Shown here in pieces: positions 52,994 through 63,835 of a DNA stretch of 64,000 bases (within the stretch, counting starts at the first letter, position 1; the number at the start of each line of letters is the position of its first letter). Location: contig NC_004463.1 of NCBI RefSeq assembly GCF_000011365.1, positions 4,760,001 through 4,824,000 on the forward strand, read 5' to 3'. The stretch is from Bradyrhizobium diazoefficiens USDA 110 (GTDB lineage: Bacteria > Pseudomonadota > Alphaproteobacteria > Rhizobiales > Xanthobacteraceae). The translations under genes and the position numbers were made by a program. The notes under the pieces are model-generated. The model ran no database searches. It was not told the origin of the DNA and saw only the letters and a program-made list of their open reading frames with translations.

Positions 52994-53024
52994 GAAAAAG
53001 CCCCGGACGATGCCGGGGCTTTGA
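52994..53024 (-). terminator. Rho-independent terminator after the second beta-barrel gene
   Basis: On the minus strand GCCCCGG-CATCGT-CCGGGGC is followed by TTTTTC. It lies 21 bases past the stop of the beta-barrel gene ending at 53045. Confidence 0.85.
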
Positions 53025-53044
53025 CGTCTGAACTTGCGTTCGGA

Positions 53045-53827
53045 TCAGTACTTGGCGACGACCGGGCCGGTCCAGTTGAAGCGGTAGACCAGCGAGGTCG
53101 AAACCGTCTGGTTCCAGCTGTTGGCGCGGATGCTGTTGACCAGCGGAACGTTGCCGGCGTCGAGCAGCTCGGTCTGGGTCTTGGCATTGTAGAAGGCCGA
53201 GCGATATTCGGTCTTCATGAACCAGCCGGGCGAGGTGATGCCGAAGATATTCAGGCTGTTCTCGACGCCGCCACCGATGAACCAGCCGTTGCGGTTGTAG
53301 CTGGCGAGATGAGCGCCGACGGGCACGCCCGCGAGGTCCGTGAAGTTGGTCTGGCCGAAGTGAGCGCCTGAGTAACCGCCATTGACGTAGGAGAGAACGT
53401 TCGGGGCGACCAGCCAGCCGAGGCGAACGCCCGCGGCCCAGGAGTCTTCCAGCTTCTGGTTGCCGGTGATGCCGAAGATCGGATCCTGAATGGTGGCGCG
53501 GATGCTGCCGAACTGACCGTCGGCGAACACACCGGCGACCCAAGTGCCGCTGAACTGCCAGTCGTAGCCGAGACCGACGGTGCCGAACCAGCCCGAGCCA
53601 CCCTGGCGTTGGGTGATCGTCAGCGGGGTGCCCGTGACAGTATCAACCACGCTCTGGTCAGCGTTCGACAGGCCACCGCCGCCACCGCCGAAGATGTAGA
53701 AGCCGGTCCAGTTGGCAACCGGAGCCGCCATCGGAGCCTTCACGTAGGGACGCGCCGCGAGATCAGCCGCCGAGGCCGAACCGGTCATCGCCGCAACCGC
53801 GGTCAGAGCCAGCAAAATCTTCTTCAT
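53045..53827 (-). CDS. Outer membrane beta-barrel protein (Omp25-like)
   Basis: 260 residues from ATG 53827 (MKKILLALTAVAAMTGSASA signal peptide, mature start near ADLAARP). KAPMAAPVANWTGFYIFGGGGGG is the family entry; alternating hydrophobic strands follow, and the terminal TSLVYRFNWTGPVVAKY ends in an aromatic, as outer-membrane barrels do. Likely an eight-stranded surface barrel of the Omp25/Omp31 group. Intact, unlike the plus-strand relative at 50.9 kb. Followed by a terminator. Confidence 0.88.
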   Translation of the reverse strand: MKKILLALTAVAAMTGSASAADLAARPYVKAPMAAPVANWTGFYIFGGGGGGLSNADQSVVDTVTGTPLTITQRQGGSGWFGTVGLGYDWQFSGTWVAGVFADGQFGSIRATIQDPIFGITGNQKLEDSWAAGVRLGWLVAPNVLSYVNGGYSGAHFGQTNFTDLAGVPVGAHLASYNRNGWFIGGGVENSLNIFGITSPGWFMKTEYRSAFYNAKTQTELLDAGNVPLVNSIRANSWNQTVSTSLVYRFNWTGPVVAKY

Positions 53828-54044
53828 GATAAAATCCCCAACCTTGGTCTGTAGCAGGCGCGAGCGCACTGAAGTTCGTGTCATCTGATGCCCGGACTAT
53901 AGACGCTTTCCGCCGAAATGCTGTTGCGTGGCAGGCACAGTCGCCGGAAAACGCCCGCCGGCCGGCCCTGGGGAGGATGACGTTAGACTTACAAAAAGAG
54001 ATGTAATTTCAGTGCGTTATGTGGATTTTCGAATTCCCGGCCCG

Positions 54045-54150
54045 GGTAAGATTTCGTTAGCAAACTCAGCCTTGTCCGAAGCGGAGGTAGTCCTGCCTCG
54101 GCCTTGGTGCCGGTGAGTCGCTGGCCGAGTCGCGGGCCGGTGCGCGGCGT
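54045..54150 (-). pseudogene. Degenerate copy of the 3' end of parE
   Basis: Reading the minus strand, this stretch yields SDKAEFANE and TGTKAEAG, matching ISDKAEFANEDLLDV and MGTKAEARF at the end of parE. The 17-mer GCCTCGGCCTTGGTGCC at 54095-54111 also occurs at 54318-54334 within parE. A one-base indel and several substitutions break the frame. Likely the relic of an old partial duplication just beyond the present parE stop. Confidence 0.7.
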
Positions 54151-54207
54151 GGAGCGGCGGCATCCGGCATGAAGTGCCGGGACGAGGGCGGTATCGTCTC
54201 CACAAAT

Positions 54208-54238
54208 GAAAAAGCCCCGGACTTGAGCCGGGGCTTTT
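54208..54238 (-). terminator. Rho-independent terminator after parE
   Basis: GCCCCGG-ACTTGAG-CCGGGGC with A5 on the left and T4 on the right, so it works on both strands. It ends 18 bases after the parE stop. Confidence 0.85.
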
Positions 54239-54256
54239 CGACGGGACCGCGCGAGG

Positions 54257-56302
<2,046 letters not shown>

Positions 56303-56489
56303 GAATTTTGATGTGTTTTGAGGGCCGCGCGGGCGGCGAATCGGTTCGGGCGACTATGACACGGCTGGCCTGGAAAGGTCACCGCAGGGCCGGCGGGGGC
56401 TGGGGTTGGGAGCTAATCCCGGCGATTTTACGCCGCGGGCCGCTCCGTTCCCGGCAATTTGACGGTGAGGTCGACGCTCAGCCGGGTTT

Positions 56490-56506
56490 TGTGACTTGAT
56501 GTCACA
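56490..56506. promoter_or_regulatory. TGTGAC-N5-GTCACA palindrome upstream of dedA-like gene
   Basis: A perfect dyad at 56490-56506, 70 bases before the DedA start. It resembles CRP-family sites (TGTGA-N6-TCACA) but with one base more between the half-sites. Could be an operator of a CRP/FNR-type regulator. It is not a FixK box (TTGAT-N4-ATCAA). Confidence 0.4.
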
Positions 56507-56575
56507 CAAGTCCCTGGCTTACCAGTCTTTTTCACTGAGCAGGACCTTGAGACGGGGCGGGAAGGCTATTCTGGC

Positions 56576-57106
56576 ATGGAGCAGTTTGCGCACGCACTGG
56601 CCGACTTCGTGCGTGCTCACGAGGCTTGGGCGGCTCCGATCGTGTTCCTGCTGGCGTTCGGGGAGTCGCTCGCCTTCATCTCGCTGCTCATTCCGGCCTG
56701 GGGCGCACTGGTGGCGATCGGCGCGCTGATCGGGGTCAGCGGCATCAGCTTCTATCCGGTGTGGATTGCCGGCGGCCTCGGCGCGGCGCTCGGCGACTGG
56801 GTCTCCTACTGGTTCGGCTATCGCTACAAGGAGCATGTCGCGCAGATGTGGCCGCTCTCGCGCTATCCGGAACTTCTGCCCAGGGGTGAGGCCTTCGTGC
56901 GGAGCTGGGGCGTGCCCAGCATCTTCATCGGCCGGTTCTTCGGCCCCTTGCGCGCGTCCGTGCCGCTTGCTGCCGGCATTTTCGAGATGCCCTATTGGAG
57001 CTTCCAGGCCGCCAATTTCGTCTCGGCGCTGGTCTGGTCGGCGGCGCTGCTGCTGTTCGGCGACGTGATCGCGAAGATCATGGAATGGATCTGGCGCGTG
57101 ATCTGA
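56576..57106 (+). CDS. DedA family membrane protein (SNARE-associated/VTT domain)
   Basis: 176 residues. The DedA motif is present as LLAFGESLAFISLLIPAWGALVAIGAL with the polar re-entrant segment, and FFGPLRASVPLAAGIFEMPYW (the conserved FGRFxGPxR type block, here IGRFFGPLRA). DedA proteins recycle undecaprenyl phosphate or phospholipids across the inner membrane. Start ATG 56576. No operon partner. Confidence 0.88.
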   Translation: MEQFAHALADFVRAHEAWAAPIVFLLAFGESLAFISLLIPAWGALVAIGALIGVSGISFYPVWIAGGLGAALGDWVSYWFGYRYKEHVAQMWPLSRYPELLPRGEAFVRSWGVPSIFIGRFFGPLRASVPLAAGIFEMPYWSFQAANFVSALVWSAALLLFGDVIAKIMEWIWRVI

Positions 57107-57153
57107 CGCCTGAACCTTGACGGGAACCGGATCTGGCCCTATAGCCCCGCGCC

Positions 57154-57231
57154 ATGATCAACGCCGCGACCATCCTGTTCGCCCGTCGCCGCCGCCGCTC
57201 TTTAGCGGTTTGGGCGGTCGATCGCGTTTGA
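57154..57231 (+). other. Possible leader peptide with five consecutive Arg codons
   Basis: A 25-codon frame MINAATILFARRRRRSLAVW... starts at ATG 57154 and ends in TGA 57229-57231, about 100 bases before the PaiB-like/argC pair. Five Arg codons in a row upstream of an arginine gene suggest a translation-dependent sensor, but no terminator hairpin with a T run is visible, and there is no strong ribosome site. Low confidence. Confidence 0.2.
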
Positions 57232-57331
57232 GATCATCGTCTTTGCCGCTGGACCCGATCCGCGGCATTCTTTCTCCTGTCAGCGCGATCTGATCCGGCG
57301 GCCCCCCAAGGAGGCCCAGCAGGAGACCACG

Positions 57332-58000
57332 ATGTACACCCCACCTTTTTTCAAGCAGGACCGCGCCGCGAGCCTGAAATTCGCTGAGGAGCGCGGCTTC
57401 GGCACGATGTGCGCCTTCGACGGCCACAAGCCGGTCGCCTCGCCGCTGCCGTTCTACCTGACCTATGCCGCCGACGGCACGCCGCAGGCCGCCTTTCATG
57501 TCGCCCGTCACAATCCGCTGCTAAAGCTTGCGGACGGCGCGACCTCCTGGCTGCTCGTGGTCAACGGCCCCGATGCCTATGTATCGCCGGACTGGTACGT
57601 CTCGCCGGACCAGGTGCCGACATGGCTCTACCAGTCGGTGCATCTGACCGGATCGGTGCGGCTGCTGTCGGATGACGAGCTGTTGGTGCAGATCGATACG
57701 CTCAGCGACAAGTTCGAGAGCTGGCTCTTGCCGAAGAAGCCGTGGACGTCGGGCAAGATGACGGCGGGCCGGCTCGAGGCAATGAAGAAGGGGATCGTGG
57801 GCCTGGTCATGACGGTTGAAGAGGTCGAAGGCAGCTTCAAGCTCAACCAGCACAAATCGGACGCCGACTATACGGCGATCGCCAACGCGCTCGGTGCGCA
57901 ACCCGCCGCCGACGCCAGGGAGATCGCGCAACTGATGCAGGACGTGAGGCCGGAAGCCTTCGCGGCCGAAACCAACAAGCTCGAAAGGAGCGTGCCATGA
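57332..58000 (+). CDS. PaiB-like FMN-binding regulatory protein
   Basis: 222 residues. MYTPPFFKQDR is the PaiB start, and HVARHNPLLKLADG, VSPDWYVSPDQVPTWLYQSVHLTG and FKLNQHKSDADYTAIANAL are family blocks. PaiB is a split-barrel FMN-binding protein described as a negative regulator in Bacillus; in proteobacteria it is an uncharacterised flavin-binding protein. A good GGAG site lies before the ATG. Its stop overlaps the argC start by ATGA, so they are translated together. Confidence 0.88.
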   Translation: MYTPPFFKQDRAASLKFAEERGFGTMCAFDGHKPVASPLPFYLTYAADGTPQAAFHVARHNPLLKLADGATSWLLVVNGPDAYVSPDWYVSPDQVPTWLYQSVHLTGSVRLLSDDELLVQIDTLSDKFESWLLPKKPWTSGKMTAGRLEAMKKGIVGLVMTVEEVEGSFKLNQHKSDADYTAIANALGAQPAADAREIAQLMQDVRPEAFAAETNKLERSVP

Positions 58001-58981
58001 GCCTCACGGAAACCAGCAAAGCCCCGACCACCGGCGCGGCCAAGAAGCCCGCCACCGTCTTCGTCGACGGCGGCTCCGGCACCACCGGGCTCGGCATCAA
58101 CGAGCGGCTGAAGCTCCAGAGCGACGTCGCGGTGAAGACGATCGCCGACGACAAGCGCAAGGATCCCGCGGTGAAGAAGGCGCTGATGGAGGAGGTCGAT
58201 CTCGTCATCCTCTGCCTGCCCGACGAGGCCGCCAAGGAGACGGTTGCGCTCATCGACAGCATGGGGCCGTCGGGCCCGAAGGTGCTGGACGCCTCGACCG
58301 CCTACCGGGGTTGCGCCCGACTGGGCCTACGGCTTTCCGGAACTGACGCCGGATCAGCCCGCCAAGATCAAGGCCGCGAAGAAGGTCTCCAATCCCGGCT
58401 GCTATCCGACCGGCGCGATCGCGCTCTTGCGGCCGATCGTCGATGCCGGGCTGTTGCCATCAGACTATCCCGTCACGGTGAACGCGGTGAGCGGCTATTC
58501 CGGCGGCGGCAAGTCGATGATCGCGAGCTTCGAAGACGGCAGCGCGCCGTCCTTCGAGCTCTACGGCCTCGGCTTCGAGCACAAGCATCTGCCGGAGATG
58601 CAGCTCTATTCGAACCTGACGCGGCGGCCGATCTTCATTCCCTCGGTCGGCAACTACCGGCAGGGCATGCTGGTCTCGGTGCCGCTCCAGCTCGACATGC
58701 TGCCGGGCAAGCCCAGCGGTGCCGATCTCCAGGCCGCGCTGGCGAAACGCTACGCCGGCTCGAAATACGTCTCGGTGATGCCGCTCCAGAGCGAGGCGAC
58801 AAAGGGCGGCCGGCTCGAGCCGGAGGCGCTGAACGAGACCAACATGCTCGAGCTCTACGTCTTCGCCAGCGACAAATATCACCAGGCCGTGCTGGTCGCC
58901 CGGCTCGACAATCTCGGCAAGGGTGCCTCGGGCGCGGCCGTGCAGAACATGCGGCTGATGCTGGGCCTGCCGGAGGCGTAG
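57997..58981 (+). pseudogene. argC: N-acetyl-gamma-glutamyl-phosphate reductase (type 2), frameshifted
   Basis: TVFVDGGSGTTGLGINERL at the start is the NADP-binding loop of type-2 ArgC. The DASTAYR motif is followed by GGGG at 58307-58310; removing one G restores VAPDWAYGFPEL, then the catalytic SNPGCYPTGAIALL with its Cys, and the rest of the family to the stop TAG at 58979. The repaired protein has 327 residues. The enzyme reduces N-acetylglutamyl-5-phosphate in arginine biosynthesis. As sequenced it would shift after the first third. Very probably intact in the cell. Confidence 0.88.
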
Positions 58982-59017
58982 CGGCAAGGCTCTCTCTCCA
59001 CCGTCGCCGCGAGCGAA

Positions 59018-59065
59018 GCGAAGCAATCCAGAATCTTTCCGCGGCGACAGTCTGGATTGCTTCGC
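59018..59065. repeat. REP-like 15-bp inverted repeat
   Basis: GCGAAGCAATCCAGA at 59018-59032 pairs exactly with TCTGGATTGCTTCGC at 59051-59065 over an 18-base loop. This unit with nearby CGCCATGACG is a sequence I know from many Bradyrhizobium intergenic regions. It lies between argC and a convergent small gene and could act in transcript ending or stability. Confidence 0.7.
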
Positions 59066-59138
59066 GCCTCGCCATGACGCCGGGAATGCTCGGTGGCAAG
59101 ATACGCGGCTGCCGGGGCTCTTCGTGCCGTGCCAAAAT

Positions 59139-59483
59139 TCAGCGCAAAATCACGTCCGCCGGAAACGGCCGAACGGGACGGCCGGCACAGACATTGTCAC
59201 GCGCCACCACCGCGTCGTGGTGAGACTTTTCGATTTCACCGAGCGAGCGGCTGGAGATGTCGCACGCCTCCTGATGGTCTTGCGCGTAGGCGTGCAGGGA
59301 ACTCCAGGCGAGCGATGCGCGGATGTAAGCGTTACAGCGGTCCGGCATCAATCCACGGTTCATCGGCTTGGTGGCTTCGATGGCTTCGCTGCGCAGGCGC
59401 ATCAGTTCGGAGCATTGCGCCTGCACCTCGCCGCCAAATCCGGCGAGCGCGATCATCGCGATGGCTGAAAGAAGGGTCCGCAT
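59139..59483 (-). CDS. Small exported protein with conserved cysteines
   Basis: 114 residues from ATG 59483. Signal peptide MRTLLSAIAMIALAGFGGEVQA-Q. The mature part is helical with four cysteines (QCSEL, PDRCNAY, EACDIS, DNVCAGR), which could form two disulfides in the periplasm. I do not recognise the family. It is downstream of the MAPEG gene (79-base gap). Confidence 0.6.
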   Translation of the reverse strand: MRTLLSAIAMIALAGFGGEVQAQCSELMRLRSEAIEATKPMNRGLMPDRCNAYIRASLAWSSLHAYAQDHQEACDISSRSLGEIEKSHHDAVVARDNVCAGRPVRPFPADVILR

Positions 59484-59562
59484 CCGGAATCCTCGCTTCG
59501 GCTGCCTCAGCCCGCGTGACAATATCGCAGATCGCAGGGGCCTGCGCCTGCTTTTCGGATGC

Positions 59563-59961
59563 TCAAAGCACCTTGAAGATCGCCAGCGCCAGCACGGCCT
59601 GCGCGAGGAAGCCGACGGTGAAGGCCAGGGTGCGGAACACCGGGATTCCCATCGCGTAGACGATCAGATGTGCGACGCGCGACCAGAAATAGACCGCGCA
59701 AGCGAGAACGGTCCATTTCGACGAATAGTCGATCGCGTTCAGGATCAGCACCAGCGGTGCGAAGATCACGAGATTTTCCACGGCGTTGTCATGCGCGAAC
59801 ATGAGTCGCGTCGCCCAGGGCGATTGCGGCTTGTCGCTGCGGGAGGGGTTTGCCATGGCGCCCGACAGCCCGCGAACCTGGCAGCGGTCGAGGATGTAGG
59901 GGACCCACAGGATGCCAGTGAAAATCACCGTCAGTGTCAGCCAGAACAATTCACGCGTCAT
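59563..59961 (-). CDS. MAPEG family membrane protein
   Basis: 132 residues, four membrane segments. RLMFAHDNAVENLVIFAPLVLIL contains the conserved E-N-x-x-x-F region of MAPEG (membrane-associated eicosanoid/glutathione) proteins, and the last helices FRTLAFTVGFLAQAVLAL fit. MAPEG enzymes use glutathione; bacterial members are poorly known. Between phaC (62 bases upstream on the same strand) and the small exported gene. Confidence 0.8.
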   Translation of the reverse strand: MTRELFWLTLTVIFTGILWVPYILDRCQVRGLSGAMANPSRSDKPQSPWATRLMFAHDNAVENLVIFAPLVLILNAIDYSSKWTVLACAVYFWSRVAHLIVYAMGIPVFRTLAFTVGFLAQAVLALAIFKVL

Positions 59962-60023
59962 AACCCGGTCCCCTCATTCATCACTGTGCTGAAGGTGAGC
60001 TTATACAAGCGCAGGAGATTCCG

Positions 60024-61832
60024 CTATGCGCGAACCCTGACATAGCTGCCGGGTGCATCCTCGATCGGGGGGAGCGCCTCGCTGCCGACTGCGCGCGCCG
60101 GGACTTCCTCGGGGTCGAGCTCGCCGAGCCATTGCCGCCAGTCCGGCCACCACGAGCCCTTGTGCTCGACCGCGCCCTTCATCCACTCGGCGACGTTGAC
60201 GTCCTTGATGTTGTCGTTGGTCCAGTACTGGTACTTGTTCGAGGCGGGCGGGTTGACGACGCCGGCGATATGGCCCGAGCCGGACAGCACGTATTTCACC
60301 GGGCCGCCGAAGAATTGCGAGCCGTACAGCACCGACTCGGCCGGCGCGATGTGGTCCTCGCGGGTGGCGAGGTTGTAGACGGGCACCTTGACCTTGGAGA
60401 GATCGAGCAGCGTGTTGTCGAGCACCATCGTGCCAGTGGACAGCCGGTTCTCCAGATAGCAATTGCGCAGGTAATAGGAATGGTTCGACGCGGTCATGCG
60501 CGTCGCATCCGAATTCCAGTGCAACAGGTCGAACGCGCTCGGCTGCTGGCCCTTCAAATAGTTGCTGACGACATAGGACCAGATCAAATCGTTGGAGCGC
60601 AGCATGTTGAAGGCCATCGCCATCTTCGAGCCTTCGAGCACGCCGGCGGTCTTCATGTCGTGCTCGAGCGATGCGATCTGATCCTCGTCGACGAACACGA
60701 GGAGATCGCCGGCATGGGTGAAGTCCACCTGTGCCGCGAAGAACGTCGCCGAGCTCACGCGCTGGCGGCGCTTCTCGGCGAGCCAGGCCAGAGTGGTCGC
60801 GAGCATCGTGCCGCCGACGCAATAGCCGGCGGTGTGCACCTTCATCTCGCCGGTGACCTTCTCGATCACGTCCATCGCCGTGAGCGGGCCTTCCTTCATG
60901 TAGTCTTCCCAGCTCTTGTTGCCGAGCCGCCTGTCGGGATTGACCCATGAGATCACGAACACGGTGATGCCCTGGTCGACGCACCACTTGATGTAGGATT
61001 TCTCCGGCTTGAGATCGAGAATGTAGAACTTGTTGATCCAGGGCGGCACGATCAGGAGCGGGGTGCGCAGCACGTTCTCCGTGGTCGGAGAATACTGGAT
61101 GAGCTGCATCATCTCGTTCTGGTAGATCACCTTGCCCGGCGTCGTCGCCATGTTGACGCCGACGACGAGATTGTCCGGGTTGGACTGGCGGATCTTCAGC
61201 ATGCCCTTGCCGGCCGCGATGTCCTCGGCCAGCATCTTCAGGCCGCGCGCTAGATTCTCGCCGCTGCTCGCCACCGTCTCGCGCAGCACTTCCGGATTGG
61301 TCAGCACGAAGTTCGAGGGCGACAGCGCGTTGGTGACCTGCTGGACGTAGAACTCGGCCTTGCGGCGGGTCTGCGGGTCGAGCCCCTCGGCGTCACGCAC
61401 CAGCTCCTGCGCCCATTTGGTCGTGAGCAGATAGAGCTGCATCACGAAATCGAAGAACTGGTTCGACTTCCATTCCGGATCGGCGAAACGCTTGTCGCGC
61501 GGCGAGGGCGCAATCGCGGGCGGGGCGTCCTGGCCGGCCATGCGGCGCGCCGCCGCGCCCCAGAGGTCGAGATAGTCCTTGGCGAGCTTGGTCTGGAGAT
61601 CGGACGAGCGCGAGGTGTCCGACAGCCAGTATTCGGCGACCGATGTGAAGGCCTTGATGACTTCGGCAAGCTCGGCCGGCGGACGGTCCTGCACCTCGCC
61701 GCTCTCGCGCGGCTTGAGGAAGGCGGCCAGCGCCTTGCCGCCGCTCTCCATCGCCCGCGCGACATTCATCGCGAAGGCTTCCGCATCGAACTTCGTGTCG
61801 GGTTTGGGCGTGTCGGTCGTGGCCATGCTCAT
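60024..61832 (-). CDS. phaC: Class I poly(3-hydroxyalkanoate) polymerase
   Basis: 602 residues. Lipase-like box GYCVGG with the catalytic Cys at 338; Asp in LATREDHIAP and His in SGSGHIAGVVNPP complete the triad. PhaC_N region with YLLTTKW and LIVPPWINKFYILDL is present. It polymerises 3-hydroxybutyryl-CoA into storage PHB on granules. The usual phaR/phaP regulator and phasin genes are not in the window. A PhaR-like dyad may lie upstream. Confidence 0.96.
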   Translation of the reverse strand: MSMATTDTPKPDTKFDAEAFAMNVARAMESGGKALAAFLKPRESGEVQDRPPAELAEVIKAFTSVAEYWLSDTSRSSDLQTKLAKDYLDLWGAAARRMAGQDAPPAIAPSPRDKRFADPEWKSNQFFDFVMQLYLLTTKWAQELVRDAEGLDPQTRRKAEFYVQQVTNALSPSNFVLTNPEVLRETVASSGENLARGLKMLAEDIAAGKGMLKIRQSNPDNLVVGVNMATTPGKVIYQNEMMQLIQYSPTTENVLRTPLLIVPPWINKFYILDLKPEKSYIKWCVDQGITVFVISWVNPDRRLGNKSWEDYMKEGPLTAMDVIEKVTGEMKVHTAGYCVGGTMLATTLAWLAEKRRQRVSSATFFAAQVDFTHAGDLLVFVDEDQIASLEHDMKTAGVLEGSKMAMAFNMLRSNDLIWSYVVSNYLKGQQPSAFDLLHWNSDATRMTASNHSYYLRNCYLENRLSTGTMVLDNTLLDLSKVKVPVYNLATREDHIAPAESVLYGSQFFGGPVKYVLSGSGHIAGVVNPPASNKYQYWTNDNIKDVNVAEWMKGAVEHKGSWWPDWRQWLGELDPEEVPARAVGSEALPPIEDAPGSYVRVRA

Positions 61833-62092
61833 GAGCAGAACAGTAACGATTCATTCCGTATTCGTCACCGCGAAGCTCGCATGTTTGACGTTAAACACTC
61901 TCGAAGATGTGTTGCACTGCGACAAATTTTCTTGGTTCCGTCACAATCGAGCCGCACCGCTCGGTTTGGTAGTGCCGGGGTGTTTTCTCGCTCGGACCAT
62001 TTGGGCAGCAATGGTTTGAGCTTGGGCTTGGGCGTGGTCTTGGGTAAGGTTGCCCGGGGCCGTGCTTTGGGACGAGTAGGGGATTTTCCCAA
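61833..62092. promoter_or_regulatory. Divergent promoter region with possible PhaR-like dyad
   Basis: 260 bases without a gene between phaC and the lipoprotein gene. At 61909-61925 GTGTTGCA-C-TGCGACAA is an imperfect dyad (6 of 8 pairs) of TTG/GCA type like PhaR sites. The stretch 62020-62050 repeats TTGGGC-type words. Confidence 0.35.
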
Positions 62093-62368
62093 GTGTTGGC
62101 GTTGAGGGACCTGCAAAAGTCGCTGCTGATCTGCGGCGCGCTGCTGAGCGTGGCGTTCGCGCTGGGCGGCTGCTCGAGTCAGCTCGCGGATATGACGCCT
62201 GCGGATGCGCAGGCGCATTCCAGGGAGCCCGGCACCTATTTGCCGGTGCATGATCTGCCGCCAGAGCGCGATCAGGCGGTCATCCCGCCGGACCAGCGCG
62301 CCAAGATCGAGGCCGAGCTTGCCGCCGCGCGCGACCGCCAGGCGGTCGCCGCCAAGGATGCCAAATGA
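62093..62368 (+). CDS. Small lipoprotein
   Basis: 91 residues from GTG 62093. Signal peptide with lipobox ALGGC (SVAFALGGC-SSQ), then a short Pro/Ala/Glu-rich mature part (TYLPVHDLPPERDQ, IEAELAAARDRQA) that looks helical. Likely a lipid-anchored envelope protein. Not recognised further. After it, 217 bases hold the promoter of the aminotransferase gene. Confidence 0.6.
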   Translation: MLALRDLQKSLLICGALLSVAFALGGCSSQLADMTPADAQAHSREPGTYLPVHDLPPERDQAVIPPDQRAKIEAELAAARDRQAVAAKDAK

Positions 62369-62585
62369 GGCGGTGCAAGGTAATCGCTGGCGCGACCGCC
62401 TTGGCGTGCTAAAAAGACCTCAGTTCAGCCGAGAGTCAGGGCGAACGACTTCAGCCCCCCGTCGTCGGAAGTTGCTCTAAACGTTTGATTTTGAGCAATT
62501 TTTGCGAAGGGGGCGAGCGCGTCTCCGAACGGCCGTTCTAGCCTGTCGATTCTGTCCTGACCGGGTGCCCGGAGCCCAGAGAGCC

Positions 62586-63806
62586 ATGGAAGAGTTTTAC
62601 CGCATCCGCCGCCTTCCGCCTTACGTGTTCGAGCAGGTCAACCGGGCCAAGGCGGCCGCGCGGAACGCCGGCGCCGACATCATCGACCTCGGCATGGGCA
62701 ATCCGGACCTGCCGGCTCCGCCGCACGTGCTGGAGAAGCTCAAGGAGACGCTCGGCAAGCCGCGCACCGACCGCTACTCGGCCTCCCGAGGCATCCCCGG
62801 CCTGCGCCGGGCCCAGGCCGGCTACTATGCCCGCCGCTTCGGCGTGAAGCTCAATCCCGACACCCAGGTGGTGGCGACGCTGGGCTCGAAGGAGGGCTTC
62901 GCCAACGTGGCGCAGGCGATCACCGCGCCGGGCGACGTCATCCTGTGCCCCAACCCGAGCTACCCGATTCACGCCTTCGGCTTCCTGATGGCGGGCGGCG
63001 TGATCCGCTCGGTACCCTCCGAGCCGACGCCGCAGTTCTTCGAGGCGGTGGAACGGGCGATCGTGCATTCGATCCCCAAGCCCCTGGCGCTCGTCGTCTG
63101 CTATCCCTCGAACCCGACCGCCTATGTCGCGAGCCTCGACTTCTACAAGGACCTTGTGGCCTTCGCGAAGAAGCACGAGATCCTGATCCTGTCCGATCTC
63201 GCCTATGCCGAGGTCTATTTCGACGAGAACAACCCGCCGCCCTCGGTGCTCCAGGTGCCGGGCGCGATGGACGTTACCGTCGAGTTCACCTCGATGTCGA
63301 AGACCTATTCGATGGCCGGCTGGCGCATGGGCTTTGCGGTCGGCAATGAGCGCGTGATCGCGGCGCTCGCCCGCGTCAAATCCTATCTCGATTACGGCGC
63401 CTTCACGCCGGTTCAGGTCGCCGCGACCGCGGCGCTGAACGGCCCCGACGATTGCATCAAGGAGATGCGCGACACCTACCGCAAGCGCCGCGATGCGCTG
63501 GTGGAGTCGTTCGGCCGCGCCGGCTGGGAGATTCCGCCGCCGGAGGCCTCGATGTTCGCCTGGGTGCCGCTGCCGGAAGCGTTCCGCAGCGTCGGCAGCA
63601 TGCAGTTCGCGACCCTGATGGTGGAGAAATCCGGCGTCGCGGTGTCGCCCGGCGTCGGCTTCGGCGAGCATGGTGAAGGATATGTCCGCATCGCCATGGT
63701 GGAAAACGAGCAACGGATCAGGCAAGCCGCGCGCGGCGTGCGCCGCTTCCTTGAAAGCGGCATCGAAACGTTGCACAACGTCGTTCCGCTCGCCAATCGG
63801 CGCTAA
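62586..63806 (+). CDS. Class I/II aminotransferase (AlaC-like)
   Basis: 406 residues from ATG 62586. IIDLGMGNPDLPAPPHVLEKL, PNPSYPIHAFGF, CYPSNPTAYVA, PLP lysine in TSMSKTYSMAGWRMGF, and YVRIAMVENEQRI are the block order of AlaC/AlaT and LL-DAP aminotransferases. In proteobacteria this gene directly before hom is usually the glutamate-pyruvate AlaC-type enzyme. It would make alanine from pyruvate. It lies 29 bases before hom. Confidence 0.9.
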   Translation: MEEFYRIRRLPPYVFEQVNRAKAAARNAGADIIDLGMGNPDLPAPPHVLEKLKETLGKPRTDRYSASRGIPGLRRAQAGYYARRFGVKLNPDTQVVATLGSKEGFANVAQAITAPGDVILCPNPSYPIHAFGFLMAGGVIRSVPSEPTPQFFEAVERAIVHSIPKPLALVVCYPSNPTAYVASLDFYKDLVAFAKKHEILILSDLAYAEVYFDENNPPPSVLQVPGAMDVTVEFTSMSKTYSMAGWRMGFAVGNERVIAALARVKSYLDYGAFTPVQVAATAALNGPDDCIKEMRDTYRKRRDALVESFGRAGWEIPPPEASMFAWVPLPEAFRSVGSMQFATLMVEKSGVAVSPGVGFGEHGEGYVRIAMVENEQRIRQAARGVRRFLESGIETLHNVVPLANRR

Positions 63807-63835
63807 TTCTCTTCGACAGGTTTTCGATAAGCATC

